Assembly: GCF_014837035.1 (NCBI RefSeq)
Contig: NZ_JACSPS010000001.1
Span: 242,374 to 306,373 of the forward strand
Source of the DNA: Kaistella pullorum
GTDB taxonomy: Bacteria; Bacteroidota; Bacteroidia; Flavobacteriales; Weeksellaceae
Direction of reading: 5' to 3'
Length of the DNA: 64,000 nucleotides
Below are positions 18,988 through 26,682 of the stretch, piece after piece (the first letter of the stretch is position 1; each line of letters starts with the position of its first letter). Position numbers and translations under genes: made by a program. The notes below the pieces were generated by a model that saw nothing but the letters and a program-made list of their open reading frames with translations, did not search any database and was not told where the DNA came from.

Positions 18988-19530
18988 TTACACTTTTTCT
19001 ACCTGCATGTAGCTAAGTTCCATTGGTGTCTTACGACCGAAGATCATTACAGAAACCTCTACTTTCTTCTTGTCTTCGTGAAGTTTTTCAATAGTACCGT
19101 TGAATCCGTTGAACGGTCCGTCTATCACTTTCACATTTTCACCTACAACAAACGGAATGTGTGTTTCAGCAGCAAATTCTGAAAGTTCATCCATTCTGCC
19201 GAGCATTCTGTTCACTTCAGATTTACGCATCGGTACAGGATCGCCACCTTTGGTCAAACTTAAAAAAGAAATCACGCCGGGAATGTTTTTTATGATGTGT
19301 GGAATCTCACCTACAAGGTTGGCTTCCACCATCAGATAACCCGGATAGTAAGGCTTTTCTTTTGGAACTTTTTTACCGTTCTTAAGCTGAATAACTTTCT
19401 CCATCGGAATAACCACCTGCGTAACGAAATTTTCGAAACCATGATGTTTCATTTCGTTCTCAATGTAGGTCTTCACTTTATTTTCCTGGCCGCTGATAGA
19501 TTTCAGCACATACCATTTCAAGTCACTCAT
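18988..19530 (-). CDS. nusG: Transcription termination/antitermination factor NusG
   Basis: This 180-residue protein has an NGN domain (KWYVLKSISGQENKVKTYIENE, then YPGYLMVE) and a C-terminal KOW domain (VKVIDGPFNGFNGTIE). It binds RNA polymerase through the NGN domain and couples it to ribosomes or Rho through KOW. Its gene follows secE after 18 bases, the common bacterial order secE-nusG-rplK, although here a terminator lies between nusG and rplK. Confidence 0.98.
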   Translation of the reverse strand: MSDLKWYVLKSISGQENKVKTYIENEMKHHGFENFVTQVVIPMEKVIQLKNGKKVPKEKPYYPGYLMVEANLVGEIPHIIKNIPGVISFLSLTKGGDPVPMRKSEVNRMLGRMDELSEFAAETHIPFVVGENVKVIDGPFNGFNGTIEKLHEDKKKVEVSVMIFGRKTPMELSYMQVEKV

Positions 19531-19548
19531 CTTCTTAGGAAATAATTT

Positions 19549-19752
19549 TTAATTGAATATACCGATAAACAAAGAAATCACATTAGCGATCGCCTTGCTG
19601 AAGAGTGAATCTACACCGAAAGTAAACAGTGCCAATATCACAGTGGCAATAGTTACCACGATGGTAGAAGACTGCAGATCCGGCCACTTTGGCCATTCTA
19701 CTTTATCTTTAAATTCGGTATAGCTACCTTTAATAAAATCAACTAAACTCAT
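19549..19752 (-). CDS. secE: Preprotein translocase subunit SecE
   Basis: This 67-residue protein is the short single-span SecE type. It has an amphipathic N-terminal helix (FIKGSYTEFKDKVEWPKW, with the conserved VEWP) and one membrane segment (STIVVTIATVILALFTFGV). The start was placed at MSLVDFIKG because the eight codons in front of it overlap tRNA-Trp. It is a component of the SecYEG channel. Confidence 0.95.
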   Translation of the reverse strand: MSLVDFIKGSYTEFKDKVEWPKWPDLQSSTIVVTIATVILALFTFGVDSLFSKAIANVISLFIGIFN

Positions 19753-19765
19753 TATCTGATATTTG

Positions 19766-19836
19766 CACGGGCACAAGGATTCGAACCCTGATCAACGGTT
19801 TTGGAGACCGGTATCCTACCATTGGACGATGCCCGT
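19766..19836 (-). tRNA. tRNA-Trp (CCA)
   Basis: 71-nt cloverleaf on the minus strand: acceptor ACGGGCA/TGCCCGT, anticodon loop CTCCAAA with anticodon CCA, T loop GGTTCGAATCC, discriminator G. The outermost anticodon-stem pair is C-U. It lies 14 bases upstream of the secE ATG and just after the tuf terminator, the usual tuf-trnW-secE order. Confidence 0.95.
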
Positions 19837-19840
19837 AGAT

Positions 19841-19872
19841 TAAAAAGTTCCGCAAGTTTCCTTGCGGAACTT
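19841..19872 (-). terminator. Intrinsic terminator after tuf
   Basis: A perfect 12-bp stem AAGTTCCGCAAG/CTTGCGGAACTT (19845-19856 with 19861-19872, TTTC loop) is followed on the minus strand by a T-run that ends 5 bases before tRNA-Trp. Confidence 0.85.
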
Positions 19873-19889
19873 TAATATTTATTTAGAAA

Positions 19890-21077
19890 TTAATCTAAGA
19901 TTTCAGTTACCTGACCTGCACCAACTGTTCTACCACCTTCTCTGATCGCAAATCTAAGACCTACGTTAAGAGCGATTGGCTGAAGCAATTCTACAGTAAT
20001 AGTGATGTTATCACCTGGCATTACCATCTCTACTCCTTCTGGCAAGAAGATCTCACCAGTAACGTCAGTAGTTCTTACGTAGAACTGAGGACGGTATTTG
20101 TTGTGGAATGGAGTGTGACGGCCACCTTCTTCTTTAGAAAGGATATAAACCTCAGCTTTGAATTTCTTGTGTGGCTTCACAGAGTCTTTCTTAGCGATTA
20201 CCATACCTCTTTTGATGTCAGTTTTTTCAATACCTCTCAACAACAGACCTACGTTATCACCAGCTTCACCTCTGTCAAGGATCTTACGGAACATCTCAAC
20301 ACCTGTAATAGTAGAAGTAAGTTTTTCATCACCCATACCTACGATGTCTACAGGGTCACCTGTGTTAATTACACCAGCTTCGATTCTACCAGTTGCTACA
20401 GTACCTCTACCTGTAATAGAGAATACATCTTCAATTGGCATAAGGAATGGCTTATCCTGATCTCTTACAGGAAGCTCGATCCAGGTATCTACAGCGTTCA
20501 TCAGTTCTTCTACAGTTGCAACCCATTTTGGTTCTCCGTTAAGAGCTCCAAGAGCTGAACCTTGGATTACTGGTGTGTTGTCACCATCGTAATCGTAAGA
20601 AGAAAGAAGATCTCTTACTTCAAGTTCTACTAGTTCTAATAATTCAGGGTCATCTACCATATCCACTTTGTTCATGAAAACAAGTACGTTTGGTACGTTT
20701 ACCTGACGGCAAAGAAGGATGTGCTCTCTCGTTTGAGGCATTGGTCCGTCTGTAGCAGCTACTACAAGGATAGCTCCGTCCATCTGTGCAGCACCCGTAA
20801 CCATGTTCTTTACATAATCCGCGTGACCTGGGCAGTCTACGTGAGCATAGTGTCTTGTTTCAGTTTCGTACTCAATGTGTGAAGTATTGATGGTGATACC
20901 TCTTTCTTTTTCTTCTGGTGCAGAGTCGATAGAAGAGAAATCTCTTGCAGTACCGAATCCTTTGTCAGATAATACTTTACTGATTGCTGCAGTAAGTGTA
21001 GTTTTACCATGGTCTACGTGACCGATGGTACCAATGTTCAAGTGTGGTTTGTTACGATTAAACGTTTCCTTTGCCAT
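19890..21077 (-). CDS. tuf: Elongation factor Tu
   Basis: This 395-residue GTPase delivers aminoacyl-tRNA to the ribosome. The P loop GHVDHGKT is at 19-26, switch [10 protein letters not shown] and the guanine motif NKVDMVD follow, and domains II and III are complete to [10 protein letters not shown]. It sits between the Thr-Tyr-Gly-Thr tRNA cluster and tRNA-Trp, an order like the E. coli thrU-tufB region. It has its own promoter and terminator. Confidence 0.99.
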   Translation of the reverse strand: MAKETFNRNKPHLNIGTIGHVDHGKTTLTAAISKVLSDKGFGTARDFSSIDSAPEEKERGITINTSHIEYETETRHYAHVDCPGHADYVKNMVTGAAQMDGAILVVAATDGPMPQTREHILLCRQVNVPNVLVFMNKVDMVDDPELLELVELEVRDLLSSYDYDGDNTPVIQGSALGALNGEPKWVATVEELMNAVDTWIELPVRDQDKPFLMPIEDVFSITGRGTVATGRIEAGVINTGDPVDIVGMGDEKLTSTITGVEMFRKILDRGEAGDNVGLLLRGIEKTDIKRGMVIAKKDSVKPHKKFKAEVYILSKEEGGRHTPFHNKYRPQFYVRTTDVTGEIFLPEGVEMVMPGDNITITVELLQPIALNVGLRFAIREGGRTVGAGQVTEILD

Positions 21078-21119
21078 GATTTAATTATTTATTTAATTAT
21101 TATTTAAATTTTCGGTGCG

Positions 21120-21127
21120 CAAATATA
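21120..21127 (-). promoter_or_regulatory. -7 promoter element of tuf
   Basis: An exact TATATTTG on the minus strand followed by CGCACC, giving a leader of about 35-40 bases. No good TTTG is seen at -33, where the region is very A/T-rich. Confidence 0.5.
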
Positions 21128-21340
21128 GTGATTTTTTAAATATTGAAAATCTTTTTGTTTAAAATTTTCTCTATTGAAATCTAATGCTTTACGTCACCAA
21201 AACCCTGGAATCCCAGTGCGCAAATTTACAAAAAAAATGGAAGTTGCAAAATTTCCGGTTTTGCGCCTTTCTGTTAATATCCTATTTCTCAATCAATCGC
21301 GTCCGCCGTATCATCAGGGCCGGGAGCGTGAAGAATTCCA

Positions 21341-21366
21341 AAAAAAAATCCCCCGTTATGGGAGAT
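21341..21366 (-). terminator. Intrinsic terminator of the tRNA cluster
   Basis: On the minus strand ATCTCCC (21366-21360) pairs with GGGGGAT (21354-21348), with one G-U pair, followed by eight T. It lies 5 bases past the encoded CCA of tRNA-Thr(GGT). Confidence 0.8.
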
Positions 21367-21370
21367 TTCC

Positions 21371-21445
21371 TGGAGCCAACTATGAGATTTGAACTCACGA
21401 CCTCTTCCTTACCAAGGAAGCGCTCTACCCCTGAGCTAAGTCGGC
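21371..21445 (-). tRNA. tRNA-Thr (GGT)
   Basis: Minus-strand cloverleaf with acceptor GCCGACT/AGTTGGC, anticodon stem CTTCC around TTGGTAA with anticodon GGT, and a T arm containing GTTCAAATC. The discriminator T is followed by an encoded CCA (21373-21371). It is the last of the four-tRNA cluster before tuf. Confidence 0.95.
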
Positions 21446-21496
21446 AAAAAATCTAAAAAAAAATCACAAGCCGCGTTGGTTGTGATTTTTCGTTTG

Positions 21497-21569
21497 AGCG
21501 GAAGACGAGGGTCGAACTCGCGACATTCAGCTTGGAAGGCTGACGCTCTACCAACTGAGCTACTTCCGC
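21497..21569 (-). tRNA. tRNA-Gly (TCC)
   Basis: 73-nt cloverleaf: acceptor GCGGAAG/CTTCCGC, anticodon stem TCAGC/GCTGA with loop CTTCCAA and anticodon TCC, T loop GTTCGAC, discriminator T. CCA is not encoded. Confidence 0.95.
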
Positions 21570-21653
21570 ATTTGTGTTTGCACACATGGTTGGTTTCGGT
21601 CTGCAAATTTAGGAAATTTTCTTTCCTACAGCTGCAAACTGTTTTATAAAATG

Positions 21654-21736
21654 TGGGGAGAGCAGGATTCGAACCTGCGAAGTCGTAAGACAGCAGAGTT
21701 ACAGTCTGATCCATTTGGCCACTCTGGAATCTCCCC
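21654..21736 (-). tRNA. tRNA-Tyr (GTA)
   Basis: 83-nt class II tRNA with a long variable arm: acceptor GGGGAGA/TCTCCCC, anticodon loop CTGTAAC with anticodon GTA, T loop GGTTCGAATCC, discriminator A. Confidence 0.95.
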
Positions 21737-21752
21737 AATTTTATAAATAATG

Positions 21753-21826
21753 AGCCTCCTGAGGGATTCGAACCCACGACCCCGAGATTACAAATCACGT
21801 GCTCTGGCCAACTGAGCTAAGGAGGC
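21753..21826 (-). tRNA. tRNA-Thr (TGT)
   Basis: 74-nt cloverleaf: acceptor GCCTCCT/AGGAGGC, anticodon loop TTTGTAA with anticodon TGT, T loop GGTTCGAATCC, discriminator T. One U-U mismatch lies in the anticodon stem. It is the first tRNA of the cluster Thr-Tyr-Gly-Thr. Confidence 0.95.
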
Positions 21827-21867
21827 AAAAAATAGATTTCAACAGAACTCTTCTCTTTTTGCGAGTG

Positions 21868-21900
21868 CAAATATAAGTGAGTTTTATTGAAATCTACAAA
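21868..21900 (-). promoter_or_regulatory. Promoter of the tRNA-Thr/Tyr/Gly/Thr cluster
   Basis: Minus strand: -33 TTTG (21900-21897), a 21-base spacer, -7 TATATTTG (21875-21868), then CACTCGC, about 40 bases before the first tRNA. The stretch TATATTTGCACTC is shared with the rpoBC promoter. Confidence 0.7.
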
Positions 21901-21929
21901 TTATTTGTGAAAAAAATTAGCATTTTTTC

Positions 21930-22220
21930 TTACGCCAATTCTTTTTTCTTGATTAGCAGTCGCTTAGCAACTTCCGCACATTGGTCTAAACTTTCCTCGA
22001 AACTCGCCGTCGTCTTTTTTACCACGATATCATCGCCCGGAACCGCCAGTATGATCTCTGCCGTCTTGTTTTCTTTATCAGGATTATTTTCCACTTTCAG
22101 GAAAACGTTGCACTCCACGATCTTGTCATAAAACGTTTCCAGTTTGCTCAATTTCTTCTCAATGTGGTCTTCCAGTGGCGCATGTGGCGTCAATCCAATT
22201 GACTGTACTGTAATCTTCAT
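21930..22220 (-). CDS. hpf: Ribosome hibernation promoting factor, short HPF/RaiA type
   Basis: This 96-residue protein matches the N-terminal HPF/RaiA domain: MKITVQSIGLTPHAPLEDHIEKKLSKLETF, then a beta strand with FLKVENN and KTAEIILAVPGDDIVVKKT, then SFEESLDQCAEVAKRLLIKKK. It binds the decoding centre of idle ribosomes and inactivates them under stress. It lacks the C-terminal dimerisation domain of long HPF. The ATG overlaps the xerC stop by four bases, so it is translationally coupled to xerC. Confidence 0.92.
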   Translation of the reverse strand: MKITVQSIGLTPHAPLEDHIEKKLSKLETFYDKIVECNVFLKVENNPDKENKTAEIILAVPGDDIVVKKTTASFEESLDQCAEVAKRLLIKKKELA

Positions 22221-23110
22221 ATATCTTTACTTTTTTCTATAGCCCGCGGATGGGCCTGGTTAAACACTTTTTTAAGTTGTTCTATGTTCGCGCTGGTGTA
22301 GACCTGTGTACTCGCCAGAGACGAGTGGCCCATCAGCACTTTTACTTTCGAAATCTCAGCTCCTCCCTCCAGCAGATGTGTTGCAAAGCTGTGTCGCAGC
22401 ATGTGTGGGCTCTTTTTTGGCTTCGATGTTACAAGACTAAGATAAGACTTTACCGCAGAATAGACAAACTTATCATTTACCTTTCTTCCCTTGGCACTTA
22501 CAAAAAAATAACCCTCGTTGCCTGTGGAGGGTCTTCTGAATTCCAAATATTGTTCCAACCTAGCCGCTAAATCATTCGAAATGGGCACAATTCGCTGTTT
22601 ATTTCCTTTACCTGTAATTTTGAGCTGCAAATTTTCGAAATCTACATTTTCAATCAGCAAACCTGTAAGTTCTGCGCGCCGCATACCCGTCTGGTAAAGG
22701 GTTTCGATTATAAGCTCTTTTAGAGCGTCTTTCTTTATAGGCTTATGTGCTTCATCTGTAAGGTTTTCCATCTCCTCCACAGAAAATGGAGAATGAGGTT
22801 CGGCATAGAATTTCAGTGTTTGGATTTGAGCTAATGGCGACGCGCTCACCTCGCCCAGCTGCATCATGAAGCGGTAAAAGCTCCGCAGCGAAGAAAGTTT
22901 ACGGTTGATGCTCCGCTTCGCCACCTTATTTTCACCCAATGACGAAATGAAGTTCCGTACGATCTTTTTATCAACTTCCGAAAAATTCTGGTGAGATTCT
23001 GTGCGCAGCAGAAATTCTGAAAAATCATTTAAGTCGCGGCGATAACTCAGCACGGTGTTCTCCGAATATTTTTTTTCAACCGCAATGTATTCCAGAAATC
23101 GCTCAATCAT
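22217..23110 (-). CDS. xerC: Tyrosine recombinase XerC
   Basis: This 297-residue recombinase resolves chromosome dimers at dif together with XerD. The N-terminal SAM-like core-binding domain (1-95) is followed by the catalytic domain. The active residues can be read in order: Arg144 (TGMRRAEL), Lys168 (GKGNKQR), His236 and Arg239 (HMLRHSFATHLL), His262 (LMGHSS) and Tyr271 (TQVYTSANIEQL). It sits between rpsU and hpf, and a terminator-like hairpin after rpsU suggests that xerC-hpf has its own start or relies on read-through. Confidence 0.93.
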   Translation of the reverse strand: MIERFLEYIAVEKKYSENTVLSYRRDLNDFSEFLLRTESHQNFSEVDKKIVRNFISSLGENKVAKRSINRKLSSLRSFYRFMMQLGEVSASPLAQIQTLKFYAEPHSPFSVEEMENLTDEAHKPIKKDALKELIIETLYQTGMRRAELTGLLIENVDFENLQLKITGKGNKQRIVPISNDLAARLEQYLEFRRPSTGNEGYFFVSAKGRKVNDKFVYSAVKSYLSLVTSKPKKSPHMLRHSFATHLLEGGAEISKVKVLMGHSSLASTQVYTSANIEQLKKVFNQAHPRAIEKSKDI

Positions 23111-23120
23111 AGTATATAAA

Positions 23121-23162
23121 CAAAAAAATCACCTTCCAAATATAAATATTTGAAAAGTGATT
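23121..23162 (-). terminator. Intrinsic terminator after rpsU
   Basis: A long stem with two G-U pairs (23127-23143 with 23146-23162 on the minus strand, effectively a shorter stem with a larger A/T loop) is followed by seven T. Confidence 0.7.
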
Positions 23163-23189
23163 GAGGTATTTTCGTCAAAGAAAATTTTC

Positions 23190-23387
23190 TTATGCCTGCT
23201 CGTCGCGGCTGGCATTTTTCTGCTTGTAAGCAGCTTTCAACTTAGATTGTCTGTTTAATACAGAAGGTTTAATGAACTGCTGACGGCTTCTAAGCGCACG
23301 GATAGTTCCGGTCTTATCAAATTTTCTTTTGTATTTCTTTAATGCTCTGTCGATAGCTTCGCCATCTTTTACTGGAATAATTAACAT
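23190..23387 (-). CDS. rpsU: 30S ribosomal protein S21
   Basis: This 65-residue, very basic protein contains LIIPVKDGEAIDRALKKYKRKFDKTGTI, the S21 N-terminal signature, and REL-type helices (RSRQQFIKPSVLNR). It binds 16S rRNA near the anti-Shine-Dalgarno region. In Bacteroidota this protein helps hide the anti-Shine-Dalgarno sequence, which fits the lack of Shine-Dalgarno sites in this window. A perfect promoter lies just upstream. Confidence 0.96.
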   Translation of the reverse strand: MLIIPVKDGEAIDRALKKYKRKFDKTGTIRALRSRQQFIKPSVLNRQSKLKAAYKQKNASRDEQA

Positions 23388-23410
23388 AGTTTACATCTCA
23401 TTTTGGATTG

Positions 23411-23441
23411 CAAAAGTAAGATTATATTTCGGATTGACAAA
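23411..23441 (-). promoter_or_regulatory. Promoter of rpsU
   Basis: Minus strand: -33 TTTG (23441-23438), a 19-base spacer, -7 TACTTTTG (23418-23411), then CAATCC, leaving a leader of about 17 bases. Both boxes match the consensus exactly. Confidence 0.7.
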
Positions 23442-23476
23442 TATTTTGTTATTTTTAATGTCAATTACCACTTCAC

Positions 23477-26400
23477 ATGATCCACAAAAACTACCGCGTT
23501 ATCAATGCTTCGGCTGGTTCCGGAAAAACGTATGCGCTGGTCCTCAACCTGCTTTCAATCTGTCTTAAACATCCAAACCAACCAGACAGGATCGGGAACA
23601 TCCTTGCGCTTACTTTCACGAACAAAGCCGCAAACGAGATGAAACACCGTATCATCAGTTGGCTTACTGCTTTTGCGGGCGAAGATTTTGCGGAGAATGG
23701 TGAACTTAAAAATATTCAGCAGAAAATGCAGGCTCAGGGAACTGAAGTTTCACTTAGCGAGCTGCACCGCCGCTCAAAAAAAATCCTCGATTATGTACTG
23801 CACAATTATTCCGCGCTGAATATTGGCACGATTGATAAATTTAATTCAAGACTTGTACGCAGTTTTTCATACGAACTGGGCCTTGCCCAAAATTTTAACC
23901 TCGAAATTAACGCAGAGCCTTATCTCGTGGAAGCAGTCGAGAAAATGCTCGAAGAAATAGGTGATGAAAATGAGGTTTCAGATGCGTTTATGGATTTCGT
24001 GAACTACAGCCTCGATAATGATGAGCGCGTCAACCTCACCAAAACGCTGTATAACTCTGCGAAAGAATTCGTGCAGGACAAACATTATTTCCGGCTGAGC
24101 CAAAACAAAGATTTCGACTGGAAAGTCTATGGTCAGGCCAAACAAAAATTGCGCGACAACATTAAAACACTTAAAGCAGAATCTCAGCAGATTGCAGAAT
24201 CCTGCGTTCAACTTTTTAATGAAAGAGACCTCACAATTGCTGATTTCGCCGGTGGCTCCGTCAACGGTATTGCTAAATTTTTCTTCGAGACGCTCAAATA
24301 TTTTAAAAAAGAAAGACCCGATATTCCGTTTCCAAAAGATGAAGAATCAGCTTTAAAGACTTTTGAAAAAGGCGCATCATCGAGCGGCAAAAAACGGCAG
24401 GGTGAGATTCTCGAAATCATTGAATTCCTGATTGAAAGTCGATGGAAAATCATTAAAAACTATATCGCCATTCAGCGGGAAGAGAAGACGCTGCACGCAC
24501 TTTTGCCGTTGAAGGTAAACAAAGACATCCAGGATAAACTGGCCGAAATAGAAGATAAAAACGACGTCGTGCTGCTCTCGAAATTCAACGTAATGATCCA
24601 CGAACAGCTGCGGACCGAGCCTACGGCATTCATTTATGAGAAAGTGGGCACGCAGTTTTCGCATTATTTTTTCGATGAGTTTCAGGATACGTCCTTTTTG
24701 CAGTGGCAAAATTTCATTCCGCTGCGCGATCATGCCGTGAACAGCGACGAAATGAGTTTCACCCTCGTGGGCGACCCGAAGCAAAGTATCTACCGGTTTC
24801 GCGGGGGAGATTCAGAACTGATGCTCGACATCATCAACCGGAAAGAAAAATCGCAGGCGCTTGCCGACGTTGAAAACCTGGAGCACAACTGGCGCAGCGC
24901 GAAAAACATTGTGAAATTCAACAACGGTTTATATCAATTTCTATCCACACATACGCAGGAATCGCACTGCGATATTTTTGGCAAAGGATCGCAGCAAATA
25001 CCGAAATCATCGGGAAACGGACGTGTGCGCATCAATCTGATCGAAAATGCAAAGCGCGAAGTCTATTTCGATGAAGTGGCCAATAAAATGCGCACAGACC
25101 TACAAGACTGTCTGGACAATGGCTTCCGGTTTTCGGACATTACGATCCTGTGCCGCTCTAATAAAGAAATCCTTCAGTTTTCAAGGCTTTTGAGTAACCT
25201 TAAAGTGAATTATAACGGACAGGAAGAATATATCAAAAGTGTTTCAGAATCCGGACTGACACTTAATTTATCATCCACACTGCTGGCGCTCACCGAATTT
25301 CTGAAATGGGAACAAAACCCCAAAAACATGCAGTTCCCGGTGAAGATGCTTTACCATCTTGAGGTCCTCGGCCGCATCAAAACAGAAGATTTCAGTGCCG
25401 AGATGATGCAGATGCTGAGTTGCAAAACGAAACCTGCGATGATAGATTTCGTCAAGAATAGATACGGCCTAAATCTACATTCAGGCACCTTGCTGAACCT
25501 CAACCTTTACAATTTTGTGGAGCATTACCTGCTCGAATTTTCGGTTAGCGGTAAGGAGGCCGATTTCCTGTTCAATTACCTTGAGATGCTTTATGCCTTC
25601 AGCCAAAATGCCGGCGCGAATCTGAAGGAATTCTTAAGATTTTGGGATGAAGAGGCGCACGACTCTACCATTCAGGCCTCCGACAATCTGGATGCGGTGA
25701 AACTGATGACCATTCATAAAGCAAAAGGGCTAGAGTTTCCAGTCGTTTTTCTCCCCATGGCAAACAGCCACAAAGACAATAAATTCAACAACTGGTTTGA
25801 TGTGAAAGACCACGAAGGTCTGGCCTCGGTAAATGTGAAAAGCTTCAGTAGCGAAGCGGAGGTTTATGATGAAGAACTGGCCAAATTCAATGAAGAAAAC
25901 ACTTATCAAAACCTTATTGACCGGTTTTGCCTGCAATATGTGGCAACTACCCGCGCGGCTGAACAGCTTTATCTTTATATCGAAAAACCGAATAAAACCA
26001 CGAACTATCTCGAAATCTATGACTTTTTAAAGACAAATATTCCAAAAGATGAACAGAATGAAGAGTTGTCTTCTTATGATCTGTATCCGGTTTCACCGGA
26101 AGATTTAAAGAAAAAAGAGACTTCCGAAACAGAAAAATTCATCACCAAATCGGTTACATTTAAAAATGAGATCAGGCCAAATCCGGAGGCTATAAAAATT
26201 GCAACACCATCTAAATCGTACCAGAACCGCGTAGAAAAAGTGCGCACCGGGATTTTCACGCACGAGGTTCTCTCAAAGATCAATTCGGCGGCAGATGTGG
26301 AGAAAACCCTCGCCACGTACGTGCTGGAAGGCATCATCACGCAGGATGAAAAAGTTGAAATTGCCGGGCGCATTTCCAACATAATCAATGATTTGCGCTA

Positions 26401-26641
26401 CGCCCGTTATTTCGAAGCTGGCCAAAAAGTAATCAACGAGAAAGACATCATGATTTCGGCTGACGGCGAATCAAAAATCTACCGTCCGGACAGGCTCATC
26501 AATACCGGTGACGGCTACATCATCCTCGATTTCAAAACCGGCGACATTAAAGAAAAACACGAACAGCAGCTTAACGAATACCGCGCGGTATTAGAAAAGC
26601 TTGGCGAAAAAGTGATCGAAAGTAATCTTATTTATGTTTAA
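23477..26641 (+). CDS. UvrD-type helicase-nuclease, RecB/AddA-like
   Basis: This 1054-residue protein is a superfamily 1A helicase with a C-terminal nuclease domain. Walker A ASAGSGKT is at 11-18. Further motifs are NILALTFTNKAANEMKHR (motif Ia), FFDEFQDTS (Walker B), LVGDPKQSIYRFRGGD (motif III/IV region), KLMTIHKAKGLEFPVVFLP (motif V) and VATTRAAEQLYLY (motif VI). The end carries a RecB-family PD-(D/E)XK core, YRPDRLI and YIILDFKTG. It should unwind and trim double-strand breaks together with an AddB-like partner not found in this window. It stands alone on the plus strand between rpsU and the DUF3857 genes. Confidence 0.9.
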   Translation: MIHKNYRVINASAGSGKTYALVLNLLSICLKHPNQPDRIGNILALTFTNKAANEMKHRIISWLTAFAGEDFAENGELKNIQQKMQAQGTEVSLSELHRRSKKILDYVLHNYSALNIGTIDKFNSRLVRSFSYELGLAQNFNLEINAEPYLVEAVEKMLEEIGDENEVSDAFMDFVNYSLDNDERVNLTKTLYNSAKEFVQDKHYFRLSQNKDFDWKVYGQAKQKLRDNIKTLKAESQQIAESCVQLFNERDLTIADFAGGSVNGIAKFFFETLKYFKKERPDIPFPKDEESALKTFEKGASSSGKKRQGEILEIIEFLIESRWKIIKNYIAIQREEKTLHALLPLKVNKDIQDKLAEIEDKNDVVLLSKFNVMIHEQLRTEPTAFIYEKVGTQFSHYFFDEFQDTSFLQWQNFIPLRDHAVNSDEMSFTLVGDPKQSIYRFRGGDSELMLDIINRKEKSQALADVENLEHNWRSAKNIVKFNNGLYQFLSTHTQESHCDIFGKGSQQIPKSSGNGRVRINLIENAKREVYFDEVANKMRTDLQDCLDNGFRFSDITILCRSNKEILQFSRLLSNLKVNYNGQEEYIKSVSESGLTLNLSSTLLALTEFLKWEQNPKNMQFPVKMLYHLEVLGRIKTEDFSAEMMQMLSCKTKPAMIDFVKNRYGLNLHSGTLLNLNLYNFVEHYLLEFSVSGKEADFLFNYLEMLYAFSQNAGANLKEFLRFWDEEAHDSTIQASDNLDAVKLMTIHKAKGLEFPVVFLPMANSHKDNKFNNWFDVKDHEGLASVNVKSFSSEAEVYDEELAKFNEENTYQNLIDRFCLQYVATTRAAEQLYLYIEKPNKTTNYLEIYDFLKTNIPKDEQNEELSSYDLYPVSPEDLKKKETSETEKFITKSVTFKNEIRPNPEAIKIATPSKSYQNRVEKVRTGIFTHEVLSKINSAADVEKTLATYVLEGIITQDEKVEIAGRISNIINDLRYARYFEAGQKVINEKDIMISADGESKIYRPDRLINTGDGYIILDFKTGDIKEKHEQQLNEYRAVLEKLGEKVIESNLIYV

Positions 26642-26671
26642 AAAAAATCCTGCTCGTAAGAACAGGATTTT
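26641..26671. terminator. Bidirectional terminator between convergent genes
   Basis: Stem AAAATCCTG/CAGGATTTT (26644-26652 with 26663-26671) with an A-run on the left and T on the right. It serves the helicase gene and the DUF3857 gene. Confidence 0.7.
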
Positions 26672-26682
26672 CATTTGGTATA

